From positions 1,004,091-1,068,090 of the forward strand of contig CATQHB010000002.1 of the NCBI GenBank assembly GCA_958295765.1: 64,000 bases of DNA, given 5' to 3'. Positions 26,038 to 35,092 of the stretch are shown here, piece after piece (the first letter of the stretch is position 1; every line of letters starts with the position of its first letter). The position numbers and the translations under genes were made by a program. The DNA comes from an uncultured Dehalococcoidia bacterium. Lineage in GTDB: Bacteria; Chloroflexota; Dehalococcoidia; Lucifugimonadales; UBA3495. A model generated the notes under the pieces. That model was not told the DNA's origin. It made no database searches and was given only the letters and a program-made list of their open reading frames with translations.

Positions 26038-26048
26038 GGAAATTCCAG

Positions 26049-26587
26049 CGTGGTGTTCTCAACGGGTGTTGCCATTATCACGGGTAGGGGCGGGTTTCAA
26101 ACCCGCCCTATCGCATTAAGTCAAGCCCGCTTTCTGCCGCTCATCCTGAGCTTGTCGAAGGAGTCGAAGGATAGGTTGGTGGTTCGACAAGCTCACCATG
26201 AGCGTGTTGGGCAACTTGTTTGTATCTAGGGGATTTTGGCCTGATGCGTACAGGGCGGGTTATAAACCCGCCCCTACGTTCACCGGAAAATGACTCGGTA
26301 AGGAATGGCAACACCCGTTGGATATACCGGTAAGATTGGATATACCAGTAAGAAACGTGGTGTTCTCAACAGGTGTTGCCATTATCACGGGTAGGGGCGG
26401 GTTTGTAACCCGCCCTGTCGCATTGAGTTAATCCCGCTTTGTACCGCTCATCCTGAGCTTATCGAAGGATGGGTTGGTGGTTCGACAAGCTCACCATGAG
26501 CGGTTTGGGTAGCTTGTTTGTATCTAGGGGATTCTTGACCTGATGCGTACAGGGCGGGTTATAAACCCGCCCCTACGTACACCTGAA
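26049..26587. repeat. Tandem duplication of a ~235-bp composite repeat (two copies, 307 bp apart)
   Basis: Copy 1 runs from about 26049 to 26285 and copy 2 from 26356 to 26587. Each holds, in order, an E arm (CTCAACGGGTGTTGCC or CTCAACAGGTGTTGCC), a C palindrome, two inverted D arms (CTCATCCTGAGCTTGTCG / TTCGACAAGCTCACCATG), the spacer TTGTTTGTATCTAGGGGATT, and a second C palindrome. The copies differ by scattered substitutions and one 10-base insertion. This fills the 601-bp gap; no gene is seen. Confidence 0.88.
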
Positions 26588-26638
26588 TCGGTACTTTCTC
26601 CTCAATTGCGTCCAAGTTTTACCCCGCCATTTTAGCAA

Positions 26639-27604
26639 CTAGGGAGTCAGGATTACCTTGCCTTGGCTGCCCCGATTTGACAGGTGTTGGTGGGCTTGGG
26701 CCGCTTGGGACATCGGCAGCACCCGGTCCACCACCAGCCGAACCTGTCCCTGGGCCAGCATCGGGAATAATTCCGCCATCGCCGCCGGGTGGTCCAGCCG
26801 GCCCATAGGCGACCGGCCCATACTGAACCCGATGACGGTGCGGTTGGCGGCGAAAATGTCGCCAGAGGGCAGGGCCGCCGCCGTGCCGGAGGCGTTGCCG
26901 AAGGAAATCAGCTTGCCATAGGATGCGACGCAGCGCACGCTCTTTTCCAGCACCGGGCCGCCGACGCACTCCAGCACCAACTCCACCCCGTCGCCGTCGG
27001 TAAGCTGGCGCACCTCCTCCTCAAAGTCCTGGGCCGCATAGTTGATAGTTTCGTCGGCGCCCAGGGAGCGGGCCAAATCCAGCTTTTCCGGTGAGGAGGC
27101 GGTGGTTATCACCCGCGCGCCCCACGCCTTGGCTAGCTGTATCGCCACCGTGCCGACGCCGGAGGCGCCGGCCTGAATCAATACCGTGTCCCCCGGCTGT
27201 AGCTGGCCCCGGGTCTTTAACAGGTGATAGGCGGTCAGAAAGACAATGGGCATCCCCCCGGCCTGCACCGGGTCAACGGTCTCCGGGTAGGGGAAAACGT
27301 AGTTGGCGTTCACCGCCACGTACTCGGCGTTGCCTTGCGGCCCCATCGCCATTACCCGCTGGCCCACGGTGAGGCCGGTTACTCCCTCGCCCAACTCGGC
27401 TACGGCGCCGGCGGCCTCCAGCCCCAGGGTGGCCGGCAGGTCGGGGCCGGGGTAATTGCCCTGCCGCCGCATAATGTCGGCGTAGTTGACGCCGGAGGAA
27501 TCCACCTTGATTAACACCTGGCCGGGCCGGGGCTTTGGCTCAGGCACCTCGGCCCACTGCAATACATCCAGCCCGCCGAACTCATTGATTCTAACCGCTT
27601 TCAT
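26639..27604 (-). CDS. Zinc-independent quinone/NADPH oxidoreductase (MDR family)
   Basis: The protein is 321 aa. It matches the quinone oxidoreductase branch of the MDR superfamily: MKAVRINEFGGLDVL, VDSSGVNYADIMRRQGNYP in parts with Asn/Tyr in place of catalytic zinc ligands, GLEAAGAV, the NADPH loop IQAGASGVGTVAIQLAKAWGA in parts near residue 143, and ETINYAAQDFEEEVR. It probably reduces quinones or alkenals using NADPH in the cytoplasm. It has large intergenic repeats on both sides, so it is likely transcribed alone. The exact substrate is unknown. Confidence 0.87.
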   Translation of the reverse strand: MKAVRINEFGGLDVLQWAEVPEPKPRPGQVLIKVDSSGVNYADIMRRQGNYPGPDLPATLGLEAAGAVAELGEGVTGLTVGQRVMAMGPQGNAEYVAVNANYVFPYPETVDPVQAGGMPIVFLTAYHLLKTRGQLQPGDTVLIQAGASGVGTVAIQLAKAWGARVITTASSPEKLDLARSLGADETINYAAQDFEEEVRQLTDGDGVELVLECVGGPVLEKSVRCVASYGKLISFGNASGTAAALPSGDIFAANRTVIGFSMGRSPMGRLDHPAAMAELFPMLAQGQVRLVVDRVLPMSQAAQAHQHLSNRGSQGKVILTP

Positions 27605-27680
27605 TCGTCAACTCCGTTTATTTGCGTTGGTGAACCGGATATACCGGGGTTTTACTGAACCGGTCCCACCCGTCCCGTAC

Positions 27681-27847
27681 TCCTCATCCCTGCCTTGTCA
27701 AAGGCGGAATTGGGATGGTTCGACAAGCTCACCATGAGCGGAGACTACTTACTCTAGTCAATCGCGTCTTAACCAGGGTAACCGCAGCAACCGTCATTCC
27801 CGCACAACCGTCGTTCCGGCGAAAGCCGGAATCCAGGAAATCCTCCC
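27681..27847. repeat. Repeat D arm(s) (27681-27740) and half B element (27809-27847)
   Basis: TGGTTCGACAAGCTCACCAT then GAGCGG marks a D arm; the left D arm is degenerate. CGTCGTTCCGGCGAAAGCCG with GGAAATCC is the left half of B, ending next to the following gene's stop. The gap 27605-27857 has no gene. Confidence 0.75.
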
Positions 27848-27857
27848 GTATATCCGG

Positions 27858-28850
27858 TTAATCCCGGTTCAACTGCCGCCGTTGGGGGGCGTCCAGGACT
27901 GCCGGGTTAATCACCCGCACCGGTTCTCCGGCGGTGTAGGCGCGGATGTCCTCAATGGCGCCGGCGTAGAAGGCCCGGTAGCCCTCCTCGGTTACATAAC
28001 CCAAATGGGGCGCAATCAGCGTGTTTTCCAGTTGCAGAAAGGGATGGTCGAGGGGCAGGGGTTCTACGTCAAAGGTGTCCAGGGCGGCCCCGGCGATGGC
28101 GTTCCGGCGGAGGGCGTCAATCAGCGCCACCTCGTCCACGATGGGGCCGCGGGAGATGTTTACCAGGTAGGCGGTGGGTTTCATCAGCGCCAGTTCCCGG
28201 GCGCCCACCAGCCCCCGGGTGCGGTCGCTGAGCCGCAGATGCACCGAGGCAATGTCCGAGTCCCGGAACAGGGTATCCTTATCCACCAGGGTGGCCTGAC
28301 ATTCGGCGGCGCGCGGGGCGGTCAGGTTCTGACTCCAGGCGATTACGTTCATATCGAAGGCGTTGCCCACCCGGGCCATCAGCCCCCCGATATGGCCCAG
28401 GCCAATGAGTCCCAGGGTCTTGTCCTTGAGTCCCACGCCGATGGTGGTCTGCCAGTGGCCGGACCGGGTCAGCCGGTCTTCCTGGGGTATCTTCCGCAGC
28501 AGGCCGATAATCAGGCCCCAAGTCAATTCGGTGGGGCCTTCCCCTGCGCCGCCGGTGCCGCAGACCACGATGCCCAACTCGGTGGCCGCCGGCAGGTCAA
28601 AGGACGCATTGCCGCCCCCGGTGGTTATCAGCAGGCGCAGTTCCGGCAGTTGGGACAGCACGGAACGGGGGAAGGGCGTGCGCTCCCGCATCCCGATTAC
28701 GGCCTGAAAATCCTTGAGCCGTTCTACCAGGCTTCCCTCATCGGCCAGGTGGTCGGGGAAAACCTCAATTTCCCAGCCGGGGGGCAGGGCCGACCAGTCG
28801 GCCATTTGCCGGGCTACTCCCTGGTAATCGTCCAGAACCGCTATTTTCAC
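27858..28850 (-). CDS. D-isomer-specific 2-hydroxyacid dehydrogenase
   Basis: The protein is 330 aa. The NAD-binding motif is LGLIGLGHIGGLMARVG near residue 150, followed by the Asp-like position in VIAWSQNL. Catalytic segments of the family are NISRGPIVDEVALIDAL (Arg), TFDVEPLPLDHPF (Glu) and APHLGYVTEEGY (His). Relatives include phosphoglycerate dehydrogenase, glyoxylate/hydroxypyruvate reductase and formate dehydrogenase. The length and lack of an ACT domain point to a hydroxyacid reductase other than long-form SerA. The particular 2-hydroxy acid is unknown. Confidence 0.9.
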   Translation of the reverse strand: MKIAVLDDYQGVARQMADWSALPPGWEIEVFPDHLADEGSLVERLKDFQAVIGMRERTPFPRSVLSQLPELRLLITTGGGNASFDLPAATELGIVVCGTGGAGEGPTELTWGLIIGLLRKIPQEDRLTRSGHWQTTIGVGLKDKTLGLIGLGHIGGLMARVGNAFDMNVIAWSQNLTAPRAAECQATLVDKDTLFRDSDIASVHLRLSDRTRGLVGARELALMKPTAYLVNISRGPIVDEVALIDALRRNAIAGAALDTFDVEPLPLDHPFLQLENTLIAPHLGYVTEEGYRAFYAGAIEDIRAYTAGEPVRVINPAVLDAPQRRQLNRD

Positions 28851-28918
28851 CGGAAAACTCCTGCTGAATCAGGTATTCACCCAGACTTTGCACATACTAT
28901 TTCTATAATCCAAACGAC

Positions 28919-29015
28919 CGTCGTTCCGGCGAAAGCCGGAATCCAGGAAATCCTCCCGGAAAAGGTCGAGCCGGCTACCGAGTGTTCTGGATTCCGGCTT
29001 TCGCCGGAACGACGG
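28919..29015. repeat. Repeat family B, full copy
   Basis: Both arms, CGTCGTTCCGGCGAAAGCCG and CTTTCGCCGGAACGACGG, with the typical centre CTCCCGGAAAAGGTCGAGCC. Confidence 0.85.
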
Positions 29016-29092
29016 TGTTATAGCCGGAATGATGGGTTTATGATGCGCTTGTCTGCCAGTAACATCCCCTTCCCCATCATCCTGAAATAGGG

Positions 29093-30142
29093 CTACTTGA
29101 AGGCAGGGGCCACGTCCTTAGCCAGGATTTCCATGCTGTGCAGCACCCGTTCCGGCGGGATGAGGCCGCCGGGGTTAAGCTCGGCGATGATGCTCTTGAG
29201 TCCCAGCTCCGTATCCAGTTCGGTTATCCGTTCAATCAGGCCGGCGGCGGAACCAAAGGCTACCTTGGTTTCCAGCATTTTCTCAAAACTCAGGTCGGCC
29301 AGACGGTCGCCCCGGCCCCGGCGCAATTCGGTGGCTTCGGTGCCGGCGCTGCCCGCCGACTCCCGGTACATGGAACTCATGCGGTTAAAGTAGGCCCGGA
29401 TGCTTTCGTTGGGTTCTTCCAACGCCGCCTGTTCGGTGTCGCCGGCGTACACCGGAATACGCAGCGACACGTCGCCGTCGCCCGGGTGGCCGGCGGCGCG
29501 CCAGGCTTTACGGTACTCCTTGAGATTCACCCGCAGGTCGGGTACGTCCATTCCCCGCAGGCCCACAAATATGGGCATACCCCGCTGCCCCATCCGGGGA
29601 AAGGTCTCCTCGGTAGTAGCGGCCACCCGCAGCGGCGGGTGAGGCAGGCTGTAGGGTTGGGGGGATACGCTGGCATTATCGAACTGGAAATACTCGCCGT
29701 GATAGGAAAAGGCCTCGCCCTTCCAGGCTTCCAGGATAATGTCCAGGGCCTCCTCAAAACGGCCTCGGCTCTCTCCGTAGGGGATGCCGTACACATCATA
29801 GGCGCGGGGAAAGGCGCTGCGGCCAATGCCAAAGTCAAAGCGTCCCTCGGCAATCTGGTCCACCGTTGCCACTTCCTCGGCGATGCGCAGGGGGTTGTTC
29901 AGGGGCAGCACCGATACCGCCATGCCGACCCGCAGCCGCCGGGTCCGGGTGGCAATGGAACTGGCAATGACGGCGGGGGAGGACAGGACGGAACGAGTAG
30001 GGGCGAAGTGAATCTCGGCCAGCCACGCCTCGTCCATTCCCCACTCCTCGGCGGCGTCCACCAGGCTGAACCCTTCCTGAAAGGCGGCGGTTTGACTGGC
30101 GCCCTCCCGCCGCTCAAACTGCATAAAAATCCCGAAGTCCAT
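29093..30142 (-). CDS. LLM-class (luciferase-like) flavin-dependent oxidoreductase
   Basis: The protein is 349 aa from the ATG at 30142, which follows AGGAGGAAAGGAAAT; an in-frame start at 30220 lacks such a site. Family segments are MDFGIFMQFE, DAAEEWGMDEAWLAEIHFAP in parts, RLRVGMAVSVLPLNNPLRIAEE in parts, ATVDQIAEGRFDFGIGRS in parts near residue 110, AFPRAYDVYGIPYGESR and WKGEAFSYHGEYFQFDN. The FMN/F420 TIM barrel type fits monooxygenases acting on hydrophobic or sulfur compounds. Such proteins are strongly expanded in SAR202-type Chloroflexota. Substrate and whether FMN or F420 is used cannot be read. Confidence 0.88.
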   Translation of the reverse strand: MDFGIFMQFERREGASQTAAFQEGFSLVDAAEEWGMDEAWLAEIHFAPTRSVLSSPAVIASSIATRTRRLRVGMAVSVLPLNNPLRIAEEVATVDQIAEGRFDFGIGRSAFPRAYDVYGIPYGESRGRFEEALDIILEAWKGEAFSYHGEYFQFDNASVSPQPYSLPHPPLRVAATTEETFPRMGQRGMPIFVGLRGMDVPDLRVNLKEYRKAWRAAGHPGDGDVSLRIPVYAGDTEQAALEEPNESIRAYFNRMSSMYRESAGSAGTEATELRRGRGDRLADLSFEKMLETKVAFGSAAGLIERITELDTELGLKSIIAELNPGGLIPPERVLHSMEILAKDVAPAFK

Positions 30143-30446
30143 ATTTCCTTTCCTCCTGCGCTGCCCGGCTTCCGGCCCGGCGCTTGGCCGGCGCCCCAAT
30201 CCGGGGTCAAGCCGAGTCATCGGGTAAACGGCAAATTATCGGAAAATCCAGCGCCGGGGTGGGCCAGGTGTCAGGCAAGGATTGGCGCTGCGGGCTATAG
30301 TTAATCACACGCCGGCTATGGGGTCAAGCTGAACCGGCGGGGCGGTATGCTCAACACGCCGGCCCGCCGGTTAACGGGGTGAGGTGAAAAAGGGTGAGCC
30401 ACCCACGAAAGGGTGGCCCACCAAAGGCTTTGACCAGCCGGGGGGA

Positions 30447-32417
30447 TTACTTCCCGCCGGGGACGCCGGTGGTTTGGCCGGAGAACCCGGTATCGTCCTT
30501 GTGGGACTGGTCAATCCACATATGCGCCCAGCGCAGGTGGCTGGAAGTGGGACCCGGGAAGTGGGAATAGCCGCGCACTTCGGGCCAGAAGGATACTGCC
30601 TCCTCCTCCCATAGCACCGGGAAGTTCCAGTACAGGGACATCAAGCGAACCTGGATTTGATCGCCCACCCGCTTGCGTTCCGCCGGCTCGGTGAGATTGC
30701 CCAACTCTTCAAACAACGCCTCTGCCTGGGGGTCGCACTCCGTACCGGGGGTCTGGAAGTTGAACAGGCTGGCACAGCGGTGGTTGTGGCCCAATCCCAG
30801 GAAGGGGTCATCCACGCCGGCCACGCCGCCGGTGGAACCCATGAAGTCGCCCCAGTCACCGGCCTGCCGCGATTTGCGGTAGGCGACGGTTTCGACCGTG
30901 TCGAACTCGGTTTGGATTCCCAACAGACGCAGTTGTTCCTGCATAAAGGTGGCGCGATTCACCCGCTGCGCGTCGCTTTCTACGGTTAAGACGTAGTTTC
31001 GGTTGAAATCGAAACCCTCTTCATTCAGGATTTGGATGGCTTCCGCCCGCTGCGCTTCCATGTCCGGGGGATGGCACCAGCCCGGAACGGAGCAGGCATC
31101 GGCCTCGGACAGCGCCCAGGGGCTGCCCGGAGGCATCAGGCCCAGACCAACGGAACCGTAGCCGTCCAGGATGACGGCGATGCCGCTGGGCCGGTCCATT
31201 CCCATGGCGATGGCCTGGCGAATCCGCACGTTGTCCAGAGGCGGCTTGCGGGTGTTTATCCACAGGTTTTCGCTGCTCCGGGTGGCCCGGATGACGGTTT
31301 GGATTTGGTCATGCCTCACGTACTCGTCGTACTGGCCGAAGTTGCGTACCCAGTGCCAGTCGGTCTGGTGGGACAGCATCGCCGCCTGCTGCGCCGACTC
31401 GTCCAGGATGCCAAAGATAACCAGGTCGTCCACGTAGGGCAGCCCCTCAGCGTGATAATTGGGGTTCCTCTCGAAATTCTGCTCGTCAATCCCTACGCTC
31501 TGGCCGTCGGCCCACATAAAAGGCCCGGTGCCGACCGAGACATCCTGGAACATGACTTCTTCCCCGCCGGCCAGGAACCACTCCTTGTTGAAAATCATTG
31601 AGGCGGGGTTGCCAAAGTTGATTAGCGGGACGGCGGAAGGCACGGTAAACCGGAACTTCAACGTGGTGGCATCCACGCACTCCAGCAGGTTCAAGTCCAC
31701 GTCGGAAAGCCGGCCTTTCATATAGGAACCGGTAATTCCTTCCTCGGTAATCATAATTTCGTAGCTGAACCGGGCGTCTTCACAGGCGAAGGAAGTTCCG
31801 TTGTGCCACTGCACCCCGTCTTTCAGGAAAAAGGTTACTCCCTGGAGGTCGGCGTCAACGGTCCAGCCCCGGGCCAAACCCGGGATGAACGGCGCGCCGG
31901 CGTCATAGGGATTGTTCTGGATCAGGCTGTCGTGGGTGGGCAGACGGTAGCGCATAGCGGCGCCGGTGCGCGCTCCCCAGGCGTTGGCGTGCTCCAGCGG
32001 GTCCTCATAGTTGATGCGGAGCGTGCCGCCATAGATCGGATCGCCGTAGAAGTCCGTAGCCGGTGTCCAATATGACTCAAACGCGGGGGCTTGCTGCGGC
32101 CCGCTTACCGACTCGGCGGCCGGCGCTATCGCGGCCTGGGCTACGGTAGTCGGCGTGGGTGCGGCCGGTGCGGCCGGCTGTTGAGCGGGCGCGGCCGGTT
32201 GTTGGGGCGCAGCGGCCGGCGCTTGGGCCGGTGCTGCCGGCGCGGCGGCGGGCGCTTGAGCCGGGGCCGCAGCCGGTTGTTGGGCCGGCGCTGCTGGCGC
32301 AGCCGGCGCTTGGGCCGGCGCGGCGGCGGGTTGCTCCGCCGGCGTTTCCGCCGGTGCCGTGGCTGACCCGCAGGCAATCAGGAACAGGGCGCTCAACGCC
32401 AACGAGATATACACCAC
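30447..32417 (-). CDS. ABC transporter solute-binding lipoprotein, family 5; signal peptide out of frame
   Basis: The readable frame gives 656 aa starting at a GTG within the signal peptide (VVYISLALSALFLIAC, lipobox LIAC). An Ala/Pro/Gln-rich linker follows to about residue 95. The SBP family 5 domain begins YGGTLRINYEDPLEH and contains LKDGVQWHNGTSF and VRIRQAIAMGMDRPSG. This family binds oligopeptides, nickel or other solutes for ABC import. On the minus strand a well-placed GGAGG (32463-32459) and ATG (32451) start the expected basic leader MKWHTIRKPWAG, but in a different frame: one base too many is present between 32417 and 32451. The true start is likely 32451, with a frameshift or sequence error. 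No permease or ATPase gene is adjacent. Confidence 0.88.
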   Translation of the reverse strand: MVYISLALSALFLIACGSATAPAETPAEQPAAAPAQAPAAPAAPAQQPAAAPAQAPAAAPAAPAQAPAAAPQQPAAPAQQPAAPAAPTPTTVAQAAIAPAAESVSGPQQAPAFESYWTPATDFYGDPIYGGTLRINYEDPLEHANAWGARTGAAMRYRLPTHDSLIQNNPYDAGAPFIPGLARGWTVDADLQGVTFFLKDGVQWHNGTSFACEDARFSYEIMITEEGITGSYMKGRLSDVDLNLLECVDATTLKFRFTVPSAVPLINFGNPASMIFNKEWFLAGGEEVMFQDVSVGTGPFMWADGQSVGIDEQNFERNPNYHAEGLPYVDDLVIFGILDESAQQAAMLSHQTDWHWVRNFGQYDEYVRHDQIQTVIRATRSSENLWINTRKPPLDNVRIRQAIAMGMDRPSGIAVILDGYGSVGLGLMPPGSPWALSEADACSVPGWCHPPDMEAQRAEAIQILNEEGFDFNRNYVLTVESDAQRVNRATFMQEQLRLLGIQTEFDTVETVAYRKSRQAGDWGDFMGSTGGVAGVDDPFLGLGHNHRCASLFNFQTPGTECDPQAEALFEELGNLTEPAERKRVGDQIQVRLMSLYWNFPVLWEEEAVSFWPEVRGYSHFPGPTSSHLRWAHMWIDQSHKDDTGFSGQTTGVPGGK

Positions 32418-32451
32418 CGGCCCAGGGTTTGCGGATTGTGTGCCATTTCAT

Positions 32452-33145
32452 CGTCAATCCTCCCATATTGTGGGATTGCGGGTATCGCGGGTTCGGCGGC
32501 CTTTGACCGTGTTCGGAAACTAATACTCAATAGGTTAAATCAGGCTGCTGGCAAGGCAACGGCTCTGACTTGCGCCACCTCCCGCCGGAATTCGGGTTGG
32601 TTTCAACAACGACATTCCCTATTCCATCACCTCCTGTTTAGTTTATCCACGAAAGGACACGGATAATCACGAAGGCGCTTATTTGCTGATTCAGGAATAC
32701 TGATTTCGTAACCGGATATGATCGGTATTAGTTGTATTGTTCAGTAATTCTGAAACATTATATTGAGGGAATTATATTTCTTGTGTCCCAATACTGGAGT
32801 ATTTACGCAGCATTAGGAATATATCGGGACGTATTATATTATTCAATTCTATAAATCAATTACGCTAGTATAATCCCGTATTTTTGCTGATGTCAAATAC
32901 TTATCCCTGAATGACGGGGTATTTCGGTTTATGGCCGGAATGACGGGTTAATAAAGTGATTCCCCTGGCTGCCGCCCGCCGGCGCATTTACACCCTTTCC
33001 CGCCAATGCTACCATTAGCCTGCTGTATTTACCGGCGCCCGATTGCGGGCCGGGTGCAGGACGCTTAAACTCTCAAAAGGTTGGGCTGGGGCGGAATGGG
33101 GTGCAGAGACGGTGCGGGACGCCCGGCGTTCCGCCGGAGGTAAGG
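32452..33145. other. Gap with an AT-rich island (about 32640-32930)
   Basis: Between the SBP gene and the L-2-hydroxyglutarate oxidase gene. About 290 bases are clearly AT-rich against a high-GC background. A minus-strand promoter is seen at 32867-32896. A possible 26-codon minus-strand reading frame runs from 32615 to 32535, with AGGAGG 14 bases upstream; support is weak. No known RNA family was recognised. Confidence 0.6.
32867..32896 (-). promoter_or_regulatory. Strong minus-strand promoter inside the AT-rich island
   Basis: On the minus strand TTGACA (32896-32891), an 18-base spacer and TATACT (32872-32867). It points toward the solute-binding lipoprotein gene, which would give a leader of about 400 bases. 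Confidence 0.6.
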
Positions 33146-34366
33146 ATGAACTCCCAGGAATACGACGTTGTAATAATCGGTGGCGGGATTATTGGCCTGT
33201 CCACTGCGATGCAGTTGGCCCGGCGGTTTCCCCAGGGCGGCAAGGTGGCGGTGCTGGAGAAGGAGAAAGAGCTGGCGATGCACCAGACCGGCCACAACAG
33301 CGGCGTGATTCACTCCGGGATTTACTACCGGCCCGGCTCTCAGAAATCCCGCTTTTGCGTCGGCGGCGCCCAGGCCCTGGTGCAGTTTTGCGAAGAAAAC
33401 GAGATTGAGTTTGAGAAGTGCGGCAAGACCATCGTGGCTACCGACGCGACCGAGTTGGAGCGGCTGGACACCCTTTACCAGCGGGGCGTTGCCAACGGCG
33501 TGGCGGGGCTGGAGTTGATTGGCCCGGAACGCCTGCAAGAAATCGAACCCCATACCCAGGGCGTCCGGGCGCTATGGTCGCCGGAAACCGGCATAATCGA
33601 CTACGTCAAGGTGGCGGCGGCCTACGGCTCCCGGTTTCAGGAGTACGGCGGGGACATTTATAACGAAGCCGCCGTGCGGGCCATTCACGGCTTTTCCGGC
33701 GCTATGACCGTGGAAACCGACCGGGGTTCGCTGCGGGCCAAGCATATCATCAACTGCGCTGGCCTTTACGCCGACCGGGTGGCCGAAATGATGGGCGAGG
33801 CCACCGGCGTCCGCATCATCCCCTTCCGGGGCGAATACTACACCCTGCGACCGGAAAGTCAGCGCCTGGTCAAGGGCCTGATTTACCCGGTGCCCGACCC
33901 CCGTTTTCCCTTCCTGGGCGTTCACTATACCCGCAACATTCACGGCTACGTGGAGGCCGGGCCTAATGCGGTGCTGGCCTTTGCTAGGGAAGGCTACCGC
34001 AAGAGCAACGTTGACCTGACTGAATCCCTGGGCACCTTTACTTACCCCGGTTTCTGGAAAATGACCGCCAAGCACTGGCGCACCGGAATGGCGGAAATGC
34101 ACCGCTCCTACCGCAAGCAGGTATTCGTCCACGACCTCCAGAAGTTGATACCGGAAATCAAGGAAACGGACCTGGCCCCCGGCGGCGCCGGCGTGCGTGC
34201 CCAGGCCGTAGCCGCTGACGGCGCCCTGCTGGACGATTTCTCCATCCTGCGCGGCCAGCAGGCTATTCACGTATTGAACGCCCCATCGCCCGGGGCTACC
34301 TCATCCCTGGCGATTGGCGCGCATATCGTTGACCTGGCGGTGGAATCTTTTGCCCTGGCCTCTTGA
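33146..34366 (+). CDS. lhgO: L-2-hydroxyglutarate oxidase (LhgO family)
   Basis: The protein is 406 aa from the ATG at 33146, preceded by GGAGGTAAGG; a start at 33101 is rejected. The N-terminus has the FAD-binding motif DVVIIGGGIIGLSTAMQLAR. LEKEKELAMHQTGHNSGVIHSGIYY, in parts, near residues 45-70 and FCVGGAQALVQFC are characteristic of LhgO. The C-terminus contains GGAGVRAQAVAADGALLDDF and NAPSPGATSSLAIG. The enzyme oxidises L-2-hydroxyglutarate to 2-oxoglutarate and passes electrons to the quinone pool at the membrane. Related FAD enzymes such as glycerol-3-phosphate dehydrogenase are less likely given these segments. Confidence 0.92.
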   Translation: MNSQEYDVVIIGGGIIGLSTAMQLARRFPQGGKVAVLEKEKELAMHQTGHNSGVIHSGIYYRPGSQKSRFCVGGAQALVQFCEENEIEFEKCGKTIVATDATELERLDTLYQRGVANGVAGLELIGPERLQEIEPHTQGVRALWSPETGIIDYVKVAAAYGSRFQEYGGDIYNEAAVRAIHGFSGAMTVETDRGSLRAKHIINCAGLYADRVAEMMGEATGVRIIPFRGEYYTLRPESQRLVKGLIYPVPDPRFPFLGVHYTRNIHGYVEAGPNAVLAFAREGYRKSNVDLTESLGTFTYPGFWKMTAKHWRTGMAEMHRSYRKQVFVHDLQKLIPEIKETDLAPGGAGVRAQAVAADGALLDDFSILRGQQAIHVLNAPSPGATSSLAIGAHIVDLAVESFALAS

Positions 34367-34518
34367 GGCAATCCGGGCGGGGCAACGCCGAAAATGTAAA
34401 GTGGCGGTTGCCGGCCGCCGCAGATGTTGTCCTGCCCGGTTCAAGGTAGGTATAATCGGTTAAGTCGGCCAGCAGAGGCAGCGCAAAGGTCAGAAAGGGA
34501 CAGGGATAGGATATTCGG

Positions 34519-34926
34519 GTGGAAAGCGGCAAGGAAAGCGGCAAGGAAACCGGCATTGACCTGGGCAGTTGGAACCTCACTGAGGAAAAGGTGCGGCAGT
34601 ACCTGGAGGCGGTGGGCGATTCCCCGGAACTGTATTTTCAGCATGGCCTGATTCCCCCGTTGGCCCTGTCCGCCTACGCTCTGGGTTCGCTGCTGGAGAA
34701 ACTTGGCCTGCCGCCGGGGACGGTGCACAGTGTTCAGGAAATGGATACGGCGCGGCCGGTGGCCGTCGGGCAATGGATTAGCGGCGTGGCGGTTACGGAA
34801 CGGCCCCGCCGCCGGGGAGCTTTGCAGTTCACCACCGTAACCTACACCCTGAAAGACGCCGGCGGCGCAACGGTGCAGACCGGCAAGACTACGGTGCTGG
34901 TTCCGGTGGGTGATGATGCCGAATAA
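34519..34926 (+). CDS. MaoC/hot-dog dehydratase, N-terminal-type subunit
   Basis: The protein is 135 aa with a GTG start at 34519. It reads as a hot-dog fold lacking the catalytic Asp-His motif: EEKVRQYLEAVGDSPELYF, LIPPLALSAYALGSLLEKL, PPGTVHSVQEMDTARPVAVG in parts, LQFTTVTYTLKDAGG. Paired with the catalytic hot-dog protein encoded at 35093, it resembles the HadA/HadB arrangement of 3-hydroxyacyl dehydratases, in which one subunit binds the acyl chain and the other catalyses. The downstream plsX and fabG genes support a role in fatty-acid or acyl-thioester metabolism. A repeat D copy lies between the two genes. Confidence 0.72.
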   Translation: MESGKESGKETGIDLGSWNLTEEKVRQYLEAVGDSPELYFQHGLIPPLALSAYALGSLLEKLGLPPGTVHSVQEMDTARPVAVGQWISGVAVTERPRRRGALQFTTVTYTLKDAGGATVQTGKTTVLVPVGDDAE

Positions 34927-34994
34927 TAATTGCGATAGGGAGTTTTCCCTCACAGATAGCAAGGCGTGGGCAAAATCGAGTTGTTCTCTCTCTC

Positions 34995-35075
34995 CGCTCA
35001 TCCTGAGCCGGTCGCAGCCCGCTCATCCTGAGCCAGTCGAAGGATGCGATGGTTCGACAAGCTCACCATGAGCGT
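34995..35075. repeat. Repeat family D copy inside the acyl-metabolism cluster
   Basis: CCGCTCATCCTGAGCCGGTC, a second CCGCTCATCCTGAGCCAGTC, then GGTTCGACAAGCTCACCATG. It separates the two hot-dog genes. Confidence 0.8.
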
Positions 35076-35092
35076 ATTCAGGACTTTCTAAT

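Noticed and set aside
32077-32466. Separate minus-strand gene starting near 32451-32466
   Set aside because: Its first codons are the true leader of the solute-binding lipoprotein; beyond the frameshift it is only an Arg/Gly-rich shadow frame.
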